Shown piece after piece: positions 1-8,134 of a stretch of 57,729 bases of DNA; the first letter of the stretch is position 1; every line of letters starts with the position of its first letter. Position numbers and translations under genes: made by a program. The DNA comes from Lentibacter sp. XHP0401 (GTDB taxonomy: Bacteria > Pseudomonadota > Alphaproteobacteria > Rhodobacterales > Rhodobacteraceae), in NCBI RefSeq assembly GCF_025751535.1, contig NZ_JAOWLC010000016.1, forward strand, positions 1 through 57,729. Reading direction: 5' to 3'. The notes under the pieces are model-generated. The model was not told the origin of the DNA, ran no database searches, and was given only the letters and a program-made list of their open reading frames with translations.

Positions 1-111
1 TTTGCGCGGCTGGCTCCGCCCGAATTTGTGCGCCGCCTTTGGGAACGCTTGCGCGGTTTGTCCCGGGGCTTAAAAAATGGGGTTTCGGTTTTCGTTTTGC
101 AAACCCCGAAC
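1..111. other. left edge, no gene supported
   Basis: Open frames run through this stretch, but none has a recognisable product and all continue into the hairpin repeat and then antisense to ilvE. The first ~70 bases could be the 3' end of a gene cut by the window edge: one frame reads 23 codons and then stops at about 71-73. This cannot be decided from the sequence. Confidence 0.4.
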
Positions 112-166
112 CCGCCGGGGGGCTTTGCCCCCCGGACCCCCCAGGATATTTTTAGCAATAAGAAAG
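112..166 (+). repeat. intergenic hairpin repeat, copy 1
   Basis: A perfect 9-bp stem (115-123 with 127-135, loop TTT) is followed by ACCCCCC and the tail GGATATTT…GCAATAAGAAA. The same hairpin-plus-tail pattern recurs at about 2443, 22850, 38045, 44471, 46749, 52609 and, in reduced form, 14006 and 57535. It lies just beyond the 3' end of ilvE. Confidence 0.8.
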
Positions 167-199
167 GCTTTGGGGGAAGGACCGTTGCTTCGGGGGCTT

Positions 200-1066
200 T
201 TAGCTGCGCACGAGCTTGTCGTAGGCCTCGGCGATTTCGCGGGTGAGTGTGCCCACTTCGAAAGTGTAATCACCGATCTGGCCAACGGGTGTGACCTCGG
301 CAGCCGAGCCTGTGAGCCAGCATTGCTCGAAGCTTGCAAGCTCTTCGGGCATGATGTGGCGCACGTGGACCTTGACCCCGCGTTCTTCCAGCATTTTGAT
401 CACGGTCTGGCGGGTGAGGCCATTGAGGATTGCGTCAGGATCGGGTGTGTGGACCTCGCCGTCTTTGACGAAGAAAATGTTGGCTCCTGTCGCCTCTGCC
501 ACATAGCCGCGGTAATCCATAAAGAGCGCATCGGAGCAGCCCTTGGCCTCGGCGGCGTGTTTGGACATGGTGCAGATCATGTAGAGGCCTGCGGCCTTGG
601 CGGCTGTCGGGATTGTCTCGGGCGAGGGGCGCTTCCATTTGGCGATGTCGAGCTTGGCGCCTTTGAATTTGGCATCGCCGTAATAGCTGCCCCATTCCCA
701 TGCGGCCACCGCCATGCGCACAGGGTTGCGTGAACTTGCAACACCCATATCTTCGCCGGCACCACGCCATGCAACCACGCGAACATAAGCATCGGTGAGG
801 CCGTTGGCATCAAGCACTTCACGTTTGGCCGCTTCGATTTGATCCACTGTGTAGGGGATCGGCATGTCGAGCAGATTGCCCGAGTTGAGCAGGCGTTCGG
901 AGTGTTTGCGGCTGAGGAAAACCTTGCCGTTGTAGCAGCGCTCGCCTTCAAAGACAGAGCTGGCATAGTGAAGGGCATGGGTTAGAATGTGGACATTGGC
1001 ATCGCGCCAGTCGACGAGTTTGCCGTCCATCCAGATTTTGCCGTCACGGTCATCATAGCTTGACAT
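200..1066 (-). CDS. ilvE: branched-chain amino acid aminotransferase
   Basis: PLP-dependent fold-type IV transaminase that interconverts leucine, isoleucine and valine with their 2-oxo acids in the cytosol. The protein is 288 residues, normal for the family. The PLP-binding lysine is K157 in the motif IPTAAKAAG, and the cofactor-phosphate segment GYVAEATGANIFFV follows. An in-frame ATG exists 13 codons upstream, but the start at 1066 is preceded by a strong GGAGGAG ribosome site at the right distance, so the shorter form is preferred. It is transcribed divergently from petP across a 155-bp gap. Family assignment is firm; D-amino-acid aminotransferases share the fold but differ in these motifs. 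Confidence 0.93.
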   Translation of the reverse strand: MSSYDDRDGKIWMDGKLVDWRDANVHILTHALHYASSVFEGERCYNGKVFLSRKHSERLLNSGNLLDMPIPYTVDQIEAAKREVLDANGLTDAYVRVVAWRGAGEDMGVASSRNPVRMAVAAWEWGSYYGDAKFKGAKLDIAKWKRPSPETIPTAAKAAGLYMICTMSKHAAEAKGCSDALFMDYRGYVAEATGANIFFVKDGEVHTPDPDAILNGLTRQTVIKMLEERGVKVHVRHIMPEELASFEQCWLTGSAAEVTPVGQIGDYTFEVGTLTREIAEAYDKLVRS

Positions 1067-1097
1067 AGTGGTCTCCTCCGCATGCCATTTTGTAATA

Positions 1098-1138
1098 TTG
1101 CGCAAACAACGTCCGAAACGGACATAAAGTTGCGTAAA
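1098..1138. promoter_or_regulatory. candidate operator region for petP-petR / ilvE
   Basis: The ilvE-petP divergent gap holds a perfect palindrome TTGCGCAA (1098-1105), an inverted repeat GTCCG-AAA-CGGAC (1111-1123) and a second TTGCG(T)AAA half-site (1130-1138). Dimeric MarR proteins bind short palindromes near their own promoters, so autoregulation by PetP is a reasonable inference. No site has been tested. Confidence 0.4.
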
Positions 1139-1221
1139 AACTGAGAATCGCTACCAGTTGCGTCTTGGAATGTCAATAAAGCTGACATAAAACTGTTGGA
1201 CGAACTGAGGGAGGCAATTTT

Positions 1222-1737
1222 ATGAGTGAGCCAGTCAGCGGCGAGAGCCTGTTGTTTTTGACAGACGAGCAGTTGCAGCAGGGTATCGAAGGTATGTTCT
1301 TTGCCTATCGCGGTTTCACCGCCGACCCGGACCGCATTCTGGAAGAGCTGAACCGTGAGCGTGACACGAGCTATGGCCGTGCGCATCACCGCGCTGTGCA
1401 TTTCATTGGCCGTGCGCCCGGAACGACTGTGAAGAACCTGCTGGAAATTCTTGGTGTGACGAAGCAGTCACTTAACCGTGTCTTGCGCACCTTGATGGAG
1501 GATGGCCTTGTGGAAGGCAAGGTTGGCGGGAGCGATCGCCGCGAGCGCCACTTGTTTCTGACGGAAGAGGGGCGCACACTGGAGCGTCAGCTCTCGGAGG
1601 TGCAACGGGCGCGGATGCGGGACGCTTACCGCGCGGCGGGGCCGGAGGCTGTGCGCGGTTTCAGGCAGGTTCTGGAAGCGATGATGGAGAAGGAGTTGCG
1701 CCGCAAATACGGTGCGCTGAGGGACAAGAGCGAATGA
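1222..1737 (+). CDS. petP: MarR-family regulator, PetP-like
   Basis: 171-residue MarR-type transcription factor. The winged-helix region spans roughly residues 60-115: the recognition helix segment GVTKQSLNRVLRTLMEDGLV is followed by a wing rich in Arg and Asp (GGSDRRERH) and LTEEG, typical of the family. A GGGAGG ribosome site lies 7 bases before the ATG. It overlaps petR by 4 bp, so the two are co-translated. In Rhodobacter capsulatus the homologous petP-petR pair lies near the cytochrome bc1 genes and is needed for respiratory and photosynthetic growth. Here no petABC genes are in the window, so the physiological role is inferred from the pair arrangement only. Confidence 0.85.
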   Translation: MSEPVSGESLLFLTDEQLQQGIEGMFFAYRGFTADPDRILEELNRERDTSYGRAHHRAVHFIGRAPGTTVKNLLEILGVTKQSLNRVLRTLMEDGLVEGKVGGSDRRERHLFLTEEGRTLERQLSEVQRARMRDAYRAAGPEAVRGFRQVLEAMMEKELRRKYGALRDKSE

Positions 1738-2435
1738 GTGAAGTAGACGCGCATCTTTTGATTGTAGACGATGACGAGCGGATCAGAACGCTTTTGCAGA
1801 AGTTTCTGATGCGGGCGGGTTTTCTTGTTTCGGGAGCGCGGGACGCGGCGCATGCGCGGCGGCTTATGGCGGGGCTCGACTTTGATCTCATCGTTCTGGA
1901 TGTGATGATGCCCGGTGAGACCGGAATTGACCTGACGCGTGCTGTGCGGGAAACCTCGCAAGTGCCGATATTGCTTTTGACCGCCAAGGGCGAGACGGAA
2001 GACCGTATTATCGGGCTTGAGGCAGGCGCGGATGACTATCTTTCCAAGCCGTTCGAGCCGAAGGAGCTTTTGCTGCGGATCAACGCGATTTTGCGGCGCA
2101 TGCCTGAAGTTGTGGTTGAGGCTGTGCGCCCCAAGGTGCTTGGGCTGGGCGGGTATCAGTATGATATTGAGCGGGGAGAGCTTTGGGAGGGGGACGCGCT
2201 TGTCAGGCTGACCGCGACGGAAAACCAGCTGATGAAGATTTTTGCGGCCTCAGTGGGTGAGGCCATCAGCCGTGTGACGCTTGTTGAGGAACTGGGCCGT
2301 GACCACGGGCAGGCGCAGGAACGCGCGATTGATGTGCAGATCACAAGGCTGCGCCGCAAGATTGAGCGCGATCCGAAGCAGCCGCGCTATTTGCAGACGG
2401 TGCGCGGGGCCGGGTATATGCTGGCGCCTGACTAG
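1734..2435 (+). CDS. petR: OmpR-family response regulator, PetR-like
   Basis: 233-residue two-component response regulator. The N-terminal receiver domain has the acidic cluster DDD at residues 12-14, phosphoacceptor D56 in LIVLDVMMP, and the conserved Lys in LSKPFEP. The C-terminal domain (about 135-233) is an OmpR/PhoB winged helix ending in the typical RYLQTVRGAGYML. Its start overlaps the petP stop by 4 bp. No histidine kinase is adjacent, which fits PetR being an orphan regulator paired with a MarR protein. It converges on the ligase gene at 2528, with a hairpin repeat between them. Confidence 0.88.
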   Translation: MSEVDAHLLIVDDDERIRTLLQKFLMRAGFLVSGARDAAHARRLMAGLDFDLIVLDVMMPGETGIDLTRAVRETSQVPILLLTAKGETEDRIIGLEAGADDYLSKPFEPKELLLRINAILRRMPEVVVEAVRPKVLGLGGYQYDIERGELWEGDALVRLTATENQLMKIFAASVGEAISRVTLVEELGRDHGQAQERAIDVQITRLRRKIERDPKQPRYLQTVRGAGYMLAPD

Positions 2436-2442
2436 GGTTCGA

Positions 2443-2516
2443 ATTGCGCTTCGCGCAATCCGACCGGCTGGGGGCGCTGCCCCCAGACCCCCGAGGTATT
2501 TTTGAACAGAAGAAGA
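2443..2516 (+). repeat. intergenic hairpin repeat, copy 2
   Basis: Two consecutive hairpins: ATTGCGC-TTC-GCGCAAT (2443-2459 region), then CTGGGGGC-GCT-GCCCCCAG (2468-2486), followed by ACCCCCGAGGTATTTTT and an AGAAGAAGA tail. It fills the gap between the convergent petR and matB-like genes and could serve as a bidirectional terminator. Confidence 0.75.
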
Positions 2517-2527
2517 GCTGCGGGCGT

Positions 2528-4024
2528 TCAGGTGAAGAGGTTGGCGTAGGCTTCGCGGAGGGCCTTTTTCTGAACCTTGCCCATAGTGTTGCGGGGCAAT
2601 TCGGGCAGAAGCAGGATATGCTTTGGCTGTTTGAACTTCGCGAGTTTTTCGGTTGTGACCGCTTGGACAGCTTCGGTTGTGAGGGCCTTGTCTGACGGAA
2701 CAACCACGGCAACGACGCCTTCGCCGAAATCGGGATGTGGCACGCCGATGACGGCGCTTTCGAGGACGCCATCGATATCATCAATCAGGCTTTCGAGCTC
2801 TTTCGGGTAGACGTTGAAGCCGCCTGTGATGATCAGATCTTTGCCGCGACCGACGATGCTGATGTAGCCGTGGTCATCAATTATGCCGAGATCTCCGGTG
2901 ATGAACCAACCATCTGCGCGCAACTCTTCGGCTGTTTTTTCGGGCATTTGCCAGTAGCCCTTGAAGACATTGGGGCCGCGCACTTCAATTGTGCCGATTT
3001 CGCCTTGAGCAACTTCGCCGTCACTGTCCATGATGCGTAATTCAACGTCGGGCAGAGGCAGGCCGACCGTTCCGGGACGGCGCGCGCCCGAGTATGGGTT
3101 TGAGGTGTTCATGTTGGTTTCGGTCATGCCGTAACGCTCAAGGATGGTGTGGCCGGTGCGGGCCTGCCACTGCTCATGGGTATCGACCAGCATGGGGGCG
3201 GAGCCTGACACGAACAGGCGCATGTTGGCGCAGAGTTCGGGGGTGAGGCGCGGATCTTGCAAGAGGCGGGTGTAGAACGTGGGCACGCCCATAAGCACAG
3301 TGGCGCGGTGCAGGGCTGCGATGATGCTTTCTGGTGAGAAGTTTTGCAGGAAATGCAGAGTTGCGCCCGACACGAGGGCGATATTGGTGGCCACAAAGAG
3401 ACCGTGGGTGTGAAAGATCGGCAGCGCGTGAATGAGCACGTCCTGATCGGTGAATTGCCAGTAACCTTGCAGGCTTTCGGCGTTTGAAAAGAGATTGCCG
3501 TGGCTCAGCATCGCACCTTTGGAGCGGCCTGTTGTGCCGGAGGTGTACAGGATTGCTGCGAGGTCGTCGGCGTTGCGGGGCACCGGAGTGATGACCGCAT
3601 CTGACAGTGCGCCTGTGAGGGAGCCTTTGCCGTTGGCAGCGAGGGTGAAGACATGCGCCTTGCCGGCGAGTGGGGTGATTTCGGCTTCGCGCGCAGGGTC
3701 GCAGACCACAATGCCTGGCGAGGCATCGGTGAGGAAATAGGAAAGCTCGCTTGCCGTGTAAGCTGTGTTGAGAGGCAGAAAGATACCGCCTGCCGCGACT
3801 GTGGCGAGGTAAAGCTCGATGGCAGTGAGAGATTTTTCGACCTGAACGGCCACACGATCGCCCGGCGTGAGGCCTGCTTCGGTGAGCACGGCGGCAAGGT
3901 GCAGGGCGTTTTGCAGTGTTTCGCCATAGCTTTGCGAAGGCTGAGAGGGCTGCTCGGCAAAGGGCTTGTCGGGGTGGGCTTCGGCATAGGCGGTGAGCCG
4001 CGAGAAAAGGTAGTTGTCTGTCAT
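2528..4024 (-). CDS. matB: AMP-forming acyl-CoA ligase, malonyl-CoA synthetase-like
   Basis: 498-residue member of the ANL adenylating superfamily, most like malonyl-CoA synthetases, which make malonyl-CoA from malonate, CoA and ATP. The ATP-binding loop YTSGTTGRSKGAMLSH is near residue 155, the RYGMTETNMN motif near 275-285, and the hinge/C-terminal GRGKDLIITGGFNVYPKE and PRNTMGKVQKKALRE motifs carry the conserved catalytic lysines. The start at 4024 gives a normal-length protein; 29 further upstream codons are open but low-quality. No malonyl-CoA decarboxylase gene is adjacent, so malonate as substrate rests on overall similarity. Other methylmalonate or short-chain ligases are possible. 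Confidence 0.78.
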   Translation of the reverse strand: MTDNYLFSRLTAYAEAHPDKPFAEQPSQPSQSYGETLQNALHLAAVLTEAGLTPGDRVAVQVEKSLTAIELYLATVAAGGIFLPLNTAYTASELSYFLTDASPGIVVCDPAREAEITPLAGKAHVFTLAANGKGSLTGALSDAVITPVPRNADDLAAILYTSGTTGRSKGAMLSHGNLFSNAESLQGYWQFTDQDVLIHALPIFHTHGLFVATNIALVSGATLHFLQNFSPESIIAALHRATVLMGVPTFYTRLLQDPRLTPELCANMRLFVSGSAPMLVDTHEQWQARTGHTILERYGMTETNMNTSNPYSGARRPGTVGLPLPDVELRIMDSDGEVAQGEIGTIEVRGPNVFKGYWQMPEKTAEELRADGWFITGDLGIIDDHGYISIVGRGKDLIITGGFNVYPKELESLIDDIDGVLESAVIGVPHPDFGEGVVAVVVPSDKALTTEAVQAVTTEKLAKFKQPKHILLLPELPRNTMGKVQKKALREAYANLFT

Positions 4025-4135
4025 GGGAACCCTCGAAATTGCTGCGTGATGGTGCTGTTTTGGGCGCTTGGGCGCAAGAGGGGAATTGACCTTCGCGTGA
4101 GGGATGCGCAAGGTCGGGCAGGAAAAGGAAACCGC

Positions 4136-5059
4136 ATGAACCCGCTCAAAGGCATCGCTCTCAAGCTTTGTTCAGTTGTCACGTTTATCACCATGGCATC
4201 GCTCATCAAGGCGAGTGCGGAACATGTGCCGGCGGGGCAGGCTGTGTTCTTTCGCTCGGTCTTTGCCTTGCCTGTTATTCTGGCCTGGTTGGTCATGCGG
4301 GGCGATTTGCGCACCGGGTTGAAGGCAGCTTCGCCCATGGGGCATTTCTGGCGCGGATTTGTCGGCACGGCGGCTATGGGTCTTGGTTTTGCGGGGCTGG
4401 GGTTGCTTCCTCTGCCCGAGGTGACGGCGATCGGCTATGCCGCGCCTTTGCTTACGGTTATTCTGGCGGCGATGTTTCTGGGCGAGCAGGTGCGTGTCTT
4501 CCGGCTTGCCGCAGTTGCGCTCGGGATGTTTGGTGTATTGATTATTTTAGGCCCGAGACTGAGCGCATTTTCGGGTGATACCGTTGAAAAAACAGCCGCA
4601 CTTGGCGCGATGCTTGTGCTGACGGGTGCGCTGTGTGCGGCTTTGGCGCAGATATACATTCGTAAGCTGGTGGCGACAGAGCAGACCTCGGCGATCGTGT
4701 TTTATTTCTCGGTGACCTCGGCGTTTCTCTCGCTGCTCACTTTGCCATTCGGCTGGGTGATCCCGTCAGGGCAGGAGGCTGTGCTTTTGATTATGGCCGG
4801 GTTGCTGGGCGGGTTGGGGCAGATATTCCTCACTTCGGCCTACCGTTTTGCGCCTGCTTCTGTCGTTGCGCCGTTTGACTATGCCTCGATGCTGTTTGCG
4901 ATTCTTATCGGCATGTTCTTTTTCAATGAAATTCCCGATGCGCGCACCATTGGCGGTGCTGCTCTTATCATTCTGGCGGGAGTGATCATCATCTTGCGTG
5001 AACACCGGCTTGGAATTGAGCGCGGCCGCGCGCGGCGCGGAATGACACCACAGGGTTAG
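4136..5059 (+). CDS. EamA/DMT-family transporter
   Basis: 307-residue inner-membrane protein with about ten hydrophobic segments arranged as two EamA repeats, as in the drug/metabolite transporter superfamily. Residues about 1-135 and 150-290 form the two halves, and the last ~20 residues are a basic cytoplasmic tail. The ATG at 4136 follows GGAAAAGGAAA and gives the usual length; the open frame upstream to 3653 is antisense to the ligase gene and is rejected. The gene ends 9 bp before the decarboxylase at 5069 and may be co-transcribed with it. The substrate cannot be told from sequence. Confidence 0.85.
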   Translation: MNPLKGIALKLCSVVTFITMASLIKASAEHVPAGQAVFFRSVFALPVILAWLVMRGDLRTGLKAASPMGHFWRGFVGTAAMGLGFAGLGLLPLPEVTAIGYAAPLLTVILAAMFLGEQVRVFRLAAVALGMFGVLIILGPRLSAFSGDTVEKTAALGAMLVLTGALCAALAQIYIRKLVATEQTSAIVFYFSVTSAFLSLLTLPFGWVIPSGQEAVLLIMAGLLGGLGQIFLTSAYRFAPASVVAPFDYASMLFAILIGMFFFNEIPDARTIGGAALIILAGVIIILREHRLGIERGRARRGMTPQG

Positions 5060-5068
5060 GAGGCACAA

Positions 5069-6658
5069 ATGCCAACAGTTGGAGAAGCGCTGGTTGCGCG
5101 ACTTAAGGCTCATGGGGTGAGCCATGTTTTTGGTATCCCCGGCGTACATACGGTTGAGCTGTATCGAGGGCTGGCAAGCTCCGGCATTGCGCATATTACG
5201 CCGCGCCATGAGCAGGGCGCAGGGTTTATGGCTGATGGCTATGCGCGGGCCTCGGGTAAGCCGGGGGTGGCGTTTGTGATTACCGGGCCGGGGCTGACAA
5301 ACACGCTGACACCGATGGCGCAGGCGCGTGCCGATAGTGTGCCCATGCTTGTCGTTTCGGGTGTGAACAAGACCCATACTTTGGGAAAAGGTCTTGGCTG
5401 CTTGCATGAACTTCCCGACCAGTTGGCCATGTCAAGAACAGTCTCTATTAAAGCGGAACAGGTGGAGAATTCCGAGAGCCTGATACCCGCGATTGACGCA
5501 GCTTTCGAGGGGATGGCTGCTGAACGCGGCGGGCCGTATCATATCGAAATTCCGATTGATGTGGCCAGGCACGAGCACAGCAAAGTGGGTAAAGCGCCTG
5601 AGTTGCCTGAGCCGATGGCTGCAGAGGCAGGCCAGATTGCAAAGCTGGCCGAGGCGCTGATGAGTGCGCAGAAAGTGGTTGTTCTGGCAGGTGGCGGAGC
5701 CAAACGGGCCGAGGACATGTTGGGCCAGCTTGCCGAGAAGCTGGACGCGCCTGTGGTGCTGACGGTGAATGCCAGAGGCATGATGCACAGGCATCCGCTG
5801 GGTATTCCTGCGAGCCCGAGCCTGAACGCCGTGCGCGCCGTGATTGCGGAGGCCGATATGGTGCTGGCCGTTGGCACAGAGTTTGGCCCGACGGATTATG
5901 ACATGTATGCGCTGGGCAATATGCCCGAGATGAAGCGCCTCGCGCGGATTGATATTTGCGCAGAGCAACTGGCGCGGCATGAGGCCGAGATGACCCTGAA
6001 GGCCGATGCGGGCGCGGCGCTTGCGGCGCTCTTGGATGCTGTGAGCGACAAGCCGATTGCGGACGGCGCCGAACGCGCAGAACTTGCGCGCAAGGCGGCC
6101 TGGGCCGAATTGAGCGATGACTACCGTCTGATGTGTGGCCTGCTTGATGTGATCCGGGATGCGCGCCCCGGGAGCCTGATTGTGGGCGATAGCACGCAAC
6201 CGATTTATGCGGGCAATCTCTATTACGATCACGACATGGCTGGTGGCTGGTTCAATGCAGCCACGGGTTTTGGCGCACTGGGCTATGGGATTCCTGCGGG
6301 GATTGGCGCACAGTTTGCGCAGCCTGATCGTTCCGTGGTTGTGATTGCGGGTGATGGCGGCGCGCAATTTACGCTGCCCGAGCTTATGACCGCCGCGCAG
6401 GAAAACCTGCCGATCACGTTTATCATCTGGAACAATGGAGGATATGGCGAGATCGAACTGACGATGGAAAACGCGGATATTGATGTTGTCGGATGTGATC
6501 CGAAACCGCCTTTGTTCGGGCATGTGGCGGCAAGTTGCGGCATGCCTTACACGAAAGTTGCGGCAGAGCCTGAAGCGTTGCGCGAGGCACTTATGCCCAA
6601 GGCGGGGCAAAGCGGGCCTGTAATGATCGAGATCGACGCGCCGTTTATTGCAAGCTAA
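5069..6658 (+). CDS. aruI: ThDP-dependent decarboxylase (5-guanidino-2-oxopentanoate decarboxylase-like)
   Basis: 529-residue thiamine-diphosphate enzyme of the acetolactate synthase/pyruvate decarboxylase superfamily. Catalytic glutamate E48 lies in PRHEQGAGFMADGYAR, and the ThDP/Mg motif runs from GDGGAQFTLPEL to WNN near residues 430-460. The overall sequence, especially FGIPGVHTVELYRGLA, resembles proteins annotated as 2-ketoarginine decarboxylase (AruI), which acts in the arginine transaminase pathway. A strong AGGAGG site precedes the ATG. No arginine transaminase (AruH) is nearby, so the substrate is inferred; a general 2-oxo acid decarboxylase or acetolactate synthase-like role is the alternative. 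The next gene follows at once. Confidence 0.7.
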   Translation: MPTVGEALVARLKAHGVSHVFGIPGVHTVELYRGLASSGIAHITPRHEQGAGFMADGYARASGKPGVAFVITGPGLTNTLTPMAQARADSVPMLVVSGVNKTHTLGKGLGCLHELPDQLAMSRTVSIKAEQVENSESLIPAIDAAFEGMAAERGGPYHIEIPIDVARHEHSKVGKAPELPEPMAAEAGQIAKLAEALMSAQKVVVLAGGGAKRAEDMLGQLAEKLDAPVVLTVNARGMMHRHPLGIPASPSLNAVRAVIAEADMVLAVGTEFGPTDYDMYALGNMPEMKRLARIDICAEQLARHEAEMTLKADAGAALAALLDAVSDKPIADGAERAELARKAAWAELSDDYRLMCGLLDVIRDARPGSLIVGDSTQPIYAGNLYYDHDMAGGWFNAATGFGALGYGIPAGIGAQFAQPDRSVVVIAGDGGAQFTLPELMTAAQENLPITFIIWNNGGYGEIELTMENADIDVVGCDPKPPLFGHVAASCGMPYTKVAAEPEALREALMPKAGQSGPVMIEIDAPFIAS

Positions 6659-6668
6659 GGAGGCGATT

Positions 6669-7175
6669 TTGGCCAAGTTAGAGACTGTTCCTGCGAAGGC
6701 TGTGCCTGAAAACGGGCTCTGGTGTGACCTGCATCAGGAGCGCCCGCGCGGGCTGCTTCCTATGGAGGAGCGCAAGCGCGTTGCGGCCTATTTGAAGGCG
6801 CTGCCCGAGTGGGGCGGAGTGGTCCTGATTGTGGGTGATGTGAGCCATTGGGTGCAGATTTCTGCAGGTGAGATTGTAAGCTTTCAATCGTTTCTCACGG
6901 GGCGTCTGGCGCAGGCTTTGGGCGTGGAAGGTGCGCCTGATGATGCGGCCGTGGCCGATGTGATGAGCCAGCCGGAGCGGTTGGCGGGGCTGTTGCGCAG
7001 CGCCGAGATTGCGGGCGAAAGCGGTGCAGCTCTTGGCGCTTTGATTGGAGCAGAGCTTGCCGCAACGCGGGCCTTTTGGCTGGGCGCTGATGTGCGCTTG
7101 ATGGGTGAAGGCGCTTTGGCGGATGGTTATGAAGCAGCTTTGCGCGCGCAGGCGGCCTGGGTGACGCGGGTTTAG
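6669..7175 (+). CDS. N-terminally shortened DgoK-like (2-dehydro-3-deoxygalactonokinase) protein
   Basis: About 168 residues, against ~290-300 for 2-dehydro-3-deoxygalactonokinase. Only the C-terminal half aligns: the WVQISAGEIVSFQSFLTGRLAQAL block, then GALIGAELAATRAFWLG and the closing helix. The N-terminal ATP-binding half is absent, and the family's GTHxKW motif reads GDVSHW here, so kinase activity is doubtful. The likely start is TTG at 6669, five bases after GGAGG; an ATG at 6648 lies inside the previous gene. It is directly downstream of the decarboxylase and probably co-expressed. It may be a decaying remnant or a repurposed domain. The motif TTAGAGACTG lies within its first codons. 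Confidence 0.6.
   Translation: MAKLETVPAKAVPENGLWCDLHQERPRGLLPMEERKRVAAYLKALPEWGGVVLIVGDVSHWVQISAGEIVSFQSFLTGRLAQALGVEGAPDDAAVADVMSQPERLAGLLRSAEIAGESGAALGALIGAELAATRAFWLGADVRLMGEGALADGYEAALRAQAAWVTRV
6678..6687 (+). repeat. embedded motif TTAGAGACTG
   Basis: Exact copy of the decamer TTAGAG[AC]CTG in the first codons of the DgoK-like gene, read as Leu-Glu-Thr and followed by TTC. It is one of seven exact copies in the window. Confidence 0.6.
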
Positions 7176-8134
7176 AAAACAATCTGGAATTTGGCGCCTG
7201 CCGCGGACGGTAGAAGCGTGATTTCTGCGCCGTTGGCCTCGAGCATGGCGCGGGTGATGGCGAGGCCCATGCCTGTGCCGCCAGTGTTTCGGCGGGTTGT
7301 GAAAAACGGATCAAAGATGCGGGCGCGGTCGCCTCCGGCGATGCCTTTGCCGTTGTCAGCGATTGTGAGGGTGCTGTCTTTCGCCGAAAGGTGAAGTTCT
7401 GTCGCGCCATGGCTGGCCGCATTCTGGGCGAGCTGTTCGAGCACAGCGGTGAGGCCAGTGGCGTCAAACGGGAGCGGCTCGTTTTCGTGCAGGGTGACTT
7501 TAAGCGTTTCGGGGATACCTCCCAACACATCAGGCAAGCTTGTTGGCCCTCGTCCGTAGGGCGCGCGGGCAGCAGCGAGGGCGCGCAGGCTGTTGAGCAG
7601 GCTCTGCATCCGTTGCGACGACGTGTGGATCGAGGCGAGGAGCTGTGCGCGATCGTCGGCATCATCTACGCCGGCTTCGAGCAGTTCGGCGGCGGCGGTG
7701 ATGCTTGTCAGGGGCGATTTCAGCTCATGGGTGACATGATCGGAATAGGCACGGATGCCTGCCTCGCGGTTTTGCAGAGACTTGGCCATATCATCGACCG
7801 AGGCGGCAAGCGCGGTGAATTCCGGTGTGCCGAAGTGCGGTGGGAGGGGGGCATCAGACTGCCCTGCCTTCACCGCCTTGGCATAGGCCGTGAGGGCATA
7901 GACAGGGCGCAGCACCAGCCGCCAGAGAAGCCATGCGAGAAGTGCGGTTGACAGGAAAGCCAGCCAGCCGATGAGCCAGGTGGTTTCTCCCCAGCCGAGG
8001 ATGTTGCCTGCGAGCTTGAAGTAGCCAATGCCAAGGAGCGGCAGGCAGAGCACGGCGGCAAGTGTGCCGCCGATGACGAGCGCGAGGGGCGGACGCCACT
8101 TCTGGATGATGCGCTGCCTTACGCCCCCTGACAT
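7172..8134 (-). CDS. sensor histidine kinase
   Basis: 320-residue membrane histidine kinase. Two hydrophobic segments (about 16-40 and 52-75) enclose only a very short periplasmic loop. A HAMP-like linker follows, then the dimerisation H-box HVTHELKSPLTS with phospho-accepting H136, an N-box QLAQNAASHGA, and G-boxes DNGKGIAGG and GGTGMGLAI. The small periplasmic part suggests that it senses a signal in the membrane or through a partner protein. It overlaps the upstream response regulator gene by 16 bp, and both follow a DUF4173 membrane protein, so the three form one operon. It is CreC-like in layout; the stimulus is unknown. Confidence 0.88.
   Translation of the reverse strand: MSGGVRQRIIQKWRPPLALVIGGTLAAVLCLPLLGIGYFKLAGNILGWGETTWLIGWLAFLSTALLAWLLWRLVLRPVYALTAYAKAVKAGQSDAPLPPHFGTPEFTALAASVDDMAKSLQNREAGIRAYSDHVTHELKSPLTSITAAAELLEAGVDDADDRAQLLASIHTSSQRMQSLLNSLRALAAARAPYGRGPTSLPDVLGGIPETLKVTLHENEPLPFDATGLTAVLEQLAQNAASHGATELHLSAKDSTLTIADNGKGIAGGDRARIFDPFFTTRRNTGGTGMGLAITRAMLEANGAEITLLPSAAGAKFQIVF

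Noticed and set aside
77-733. Long plus-strand open frame (218 codons) at the left edge
   Set aside because: It runs antisense through ilvE and through a hairpin repeat, and shows no recognisable motif; it is a frame shadow in GC-rich DNA.
3653-4135. Upstream extension of the EamA gene at 4136
   Set aside because: The extension is antisense to the ligase gene and has no membrane-protein character; the ATG at 4136 gives a normal EamA length.
5432-6676. Minus-strand open frame of 414 codons opposite the decarboxylase
   Set aside because: His/Arg-rich translation without motifs, typical of the antisense frame of a GC-rich gene; the plus-strand frame has clear ThDP motifs.
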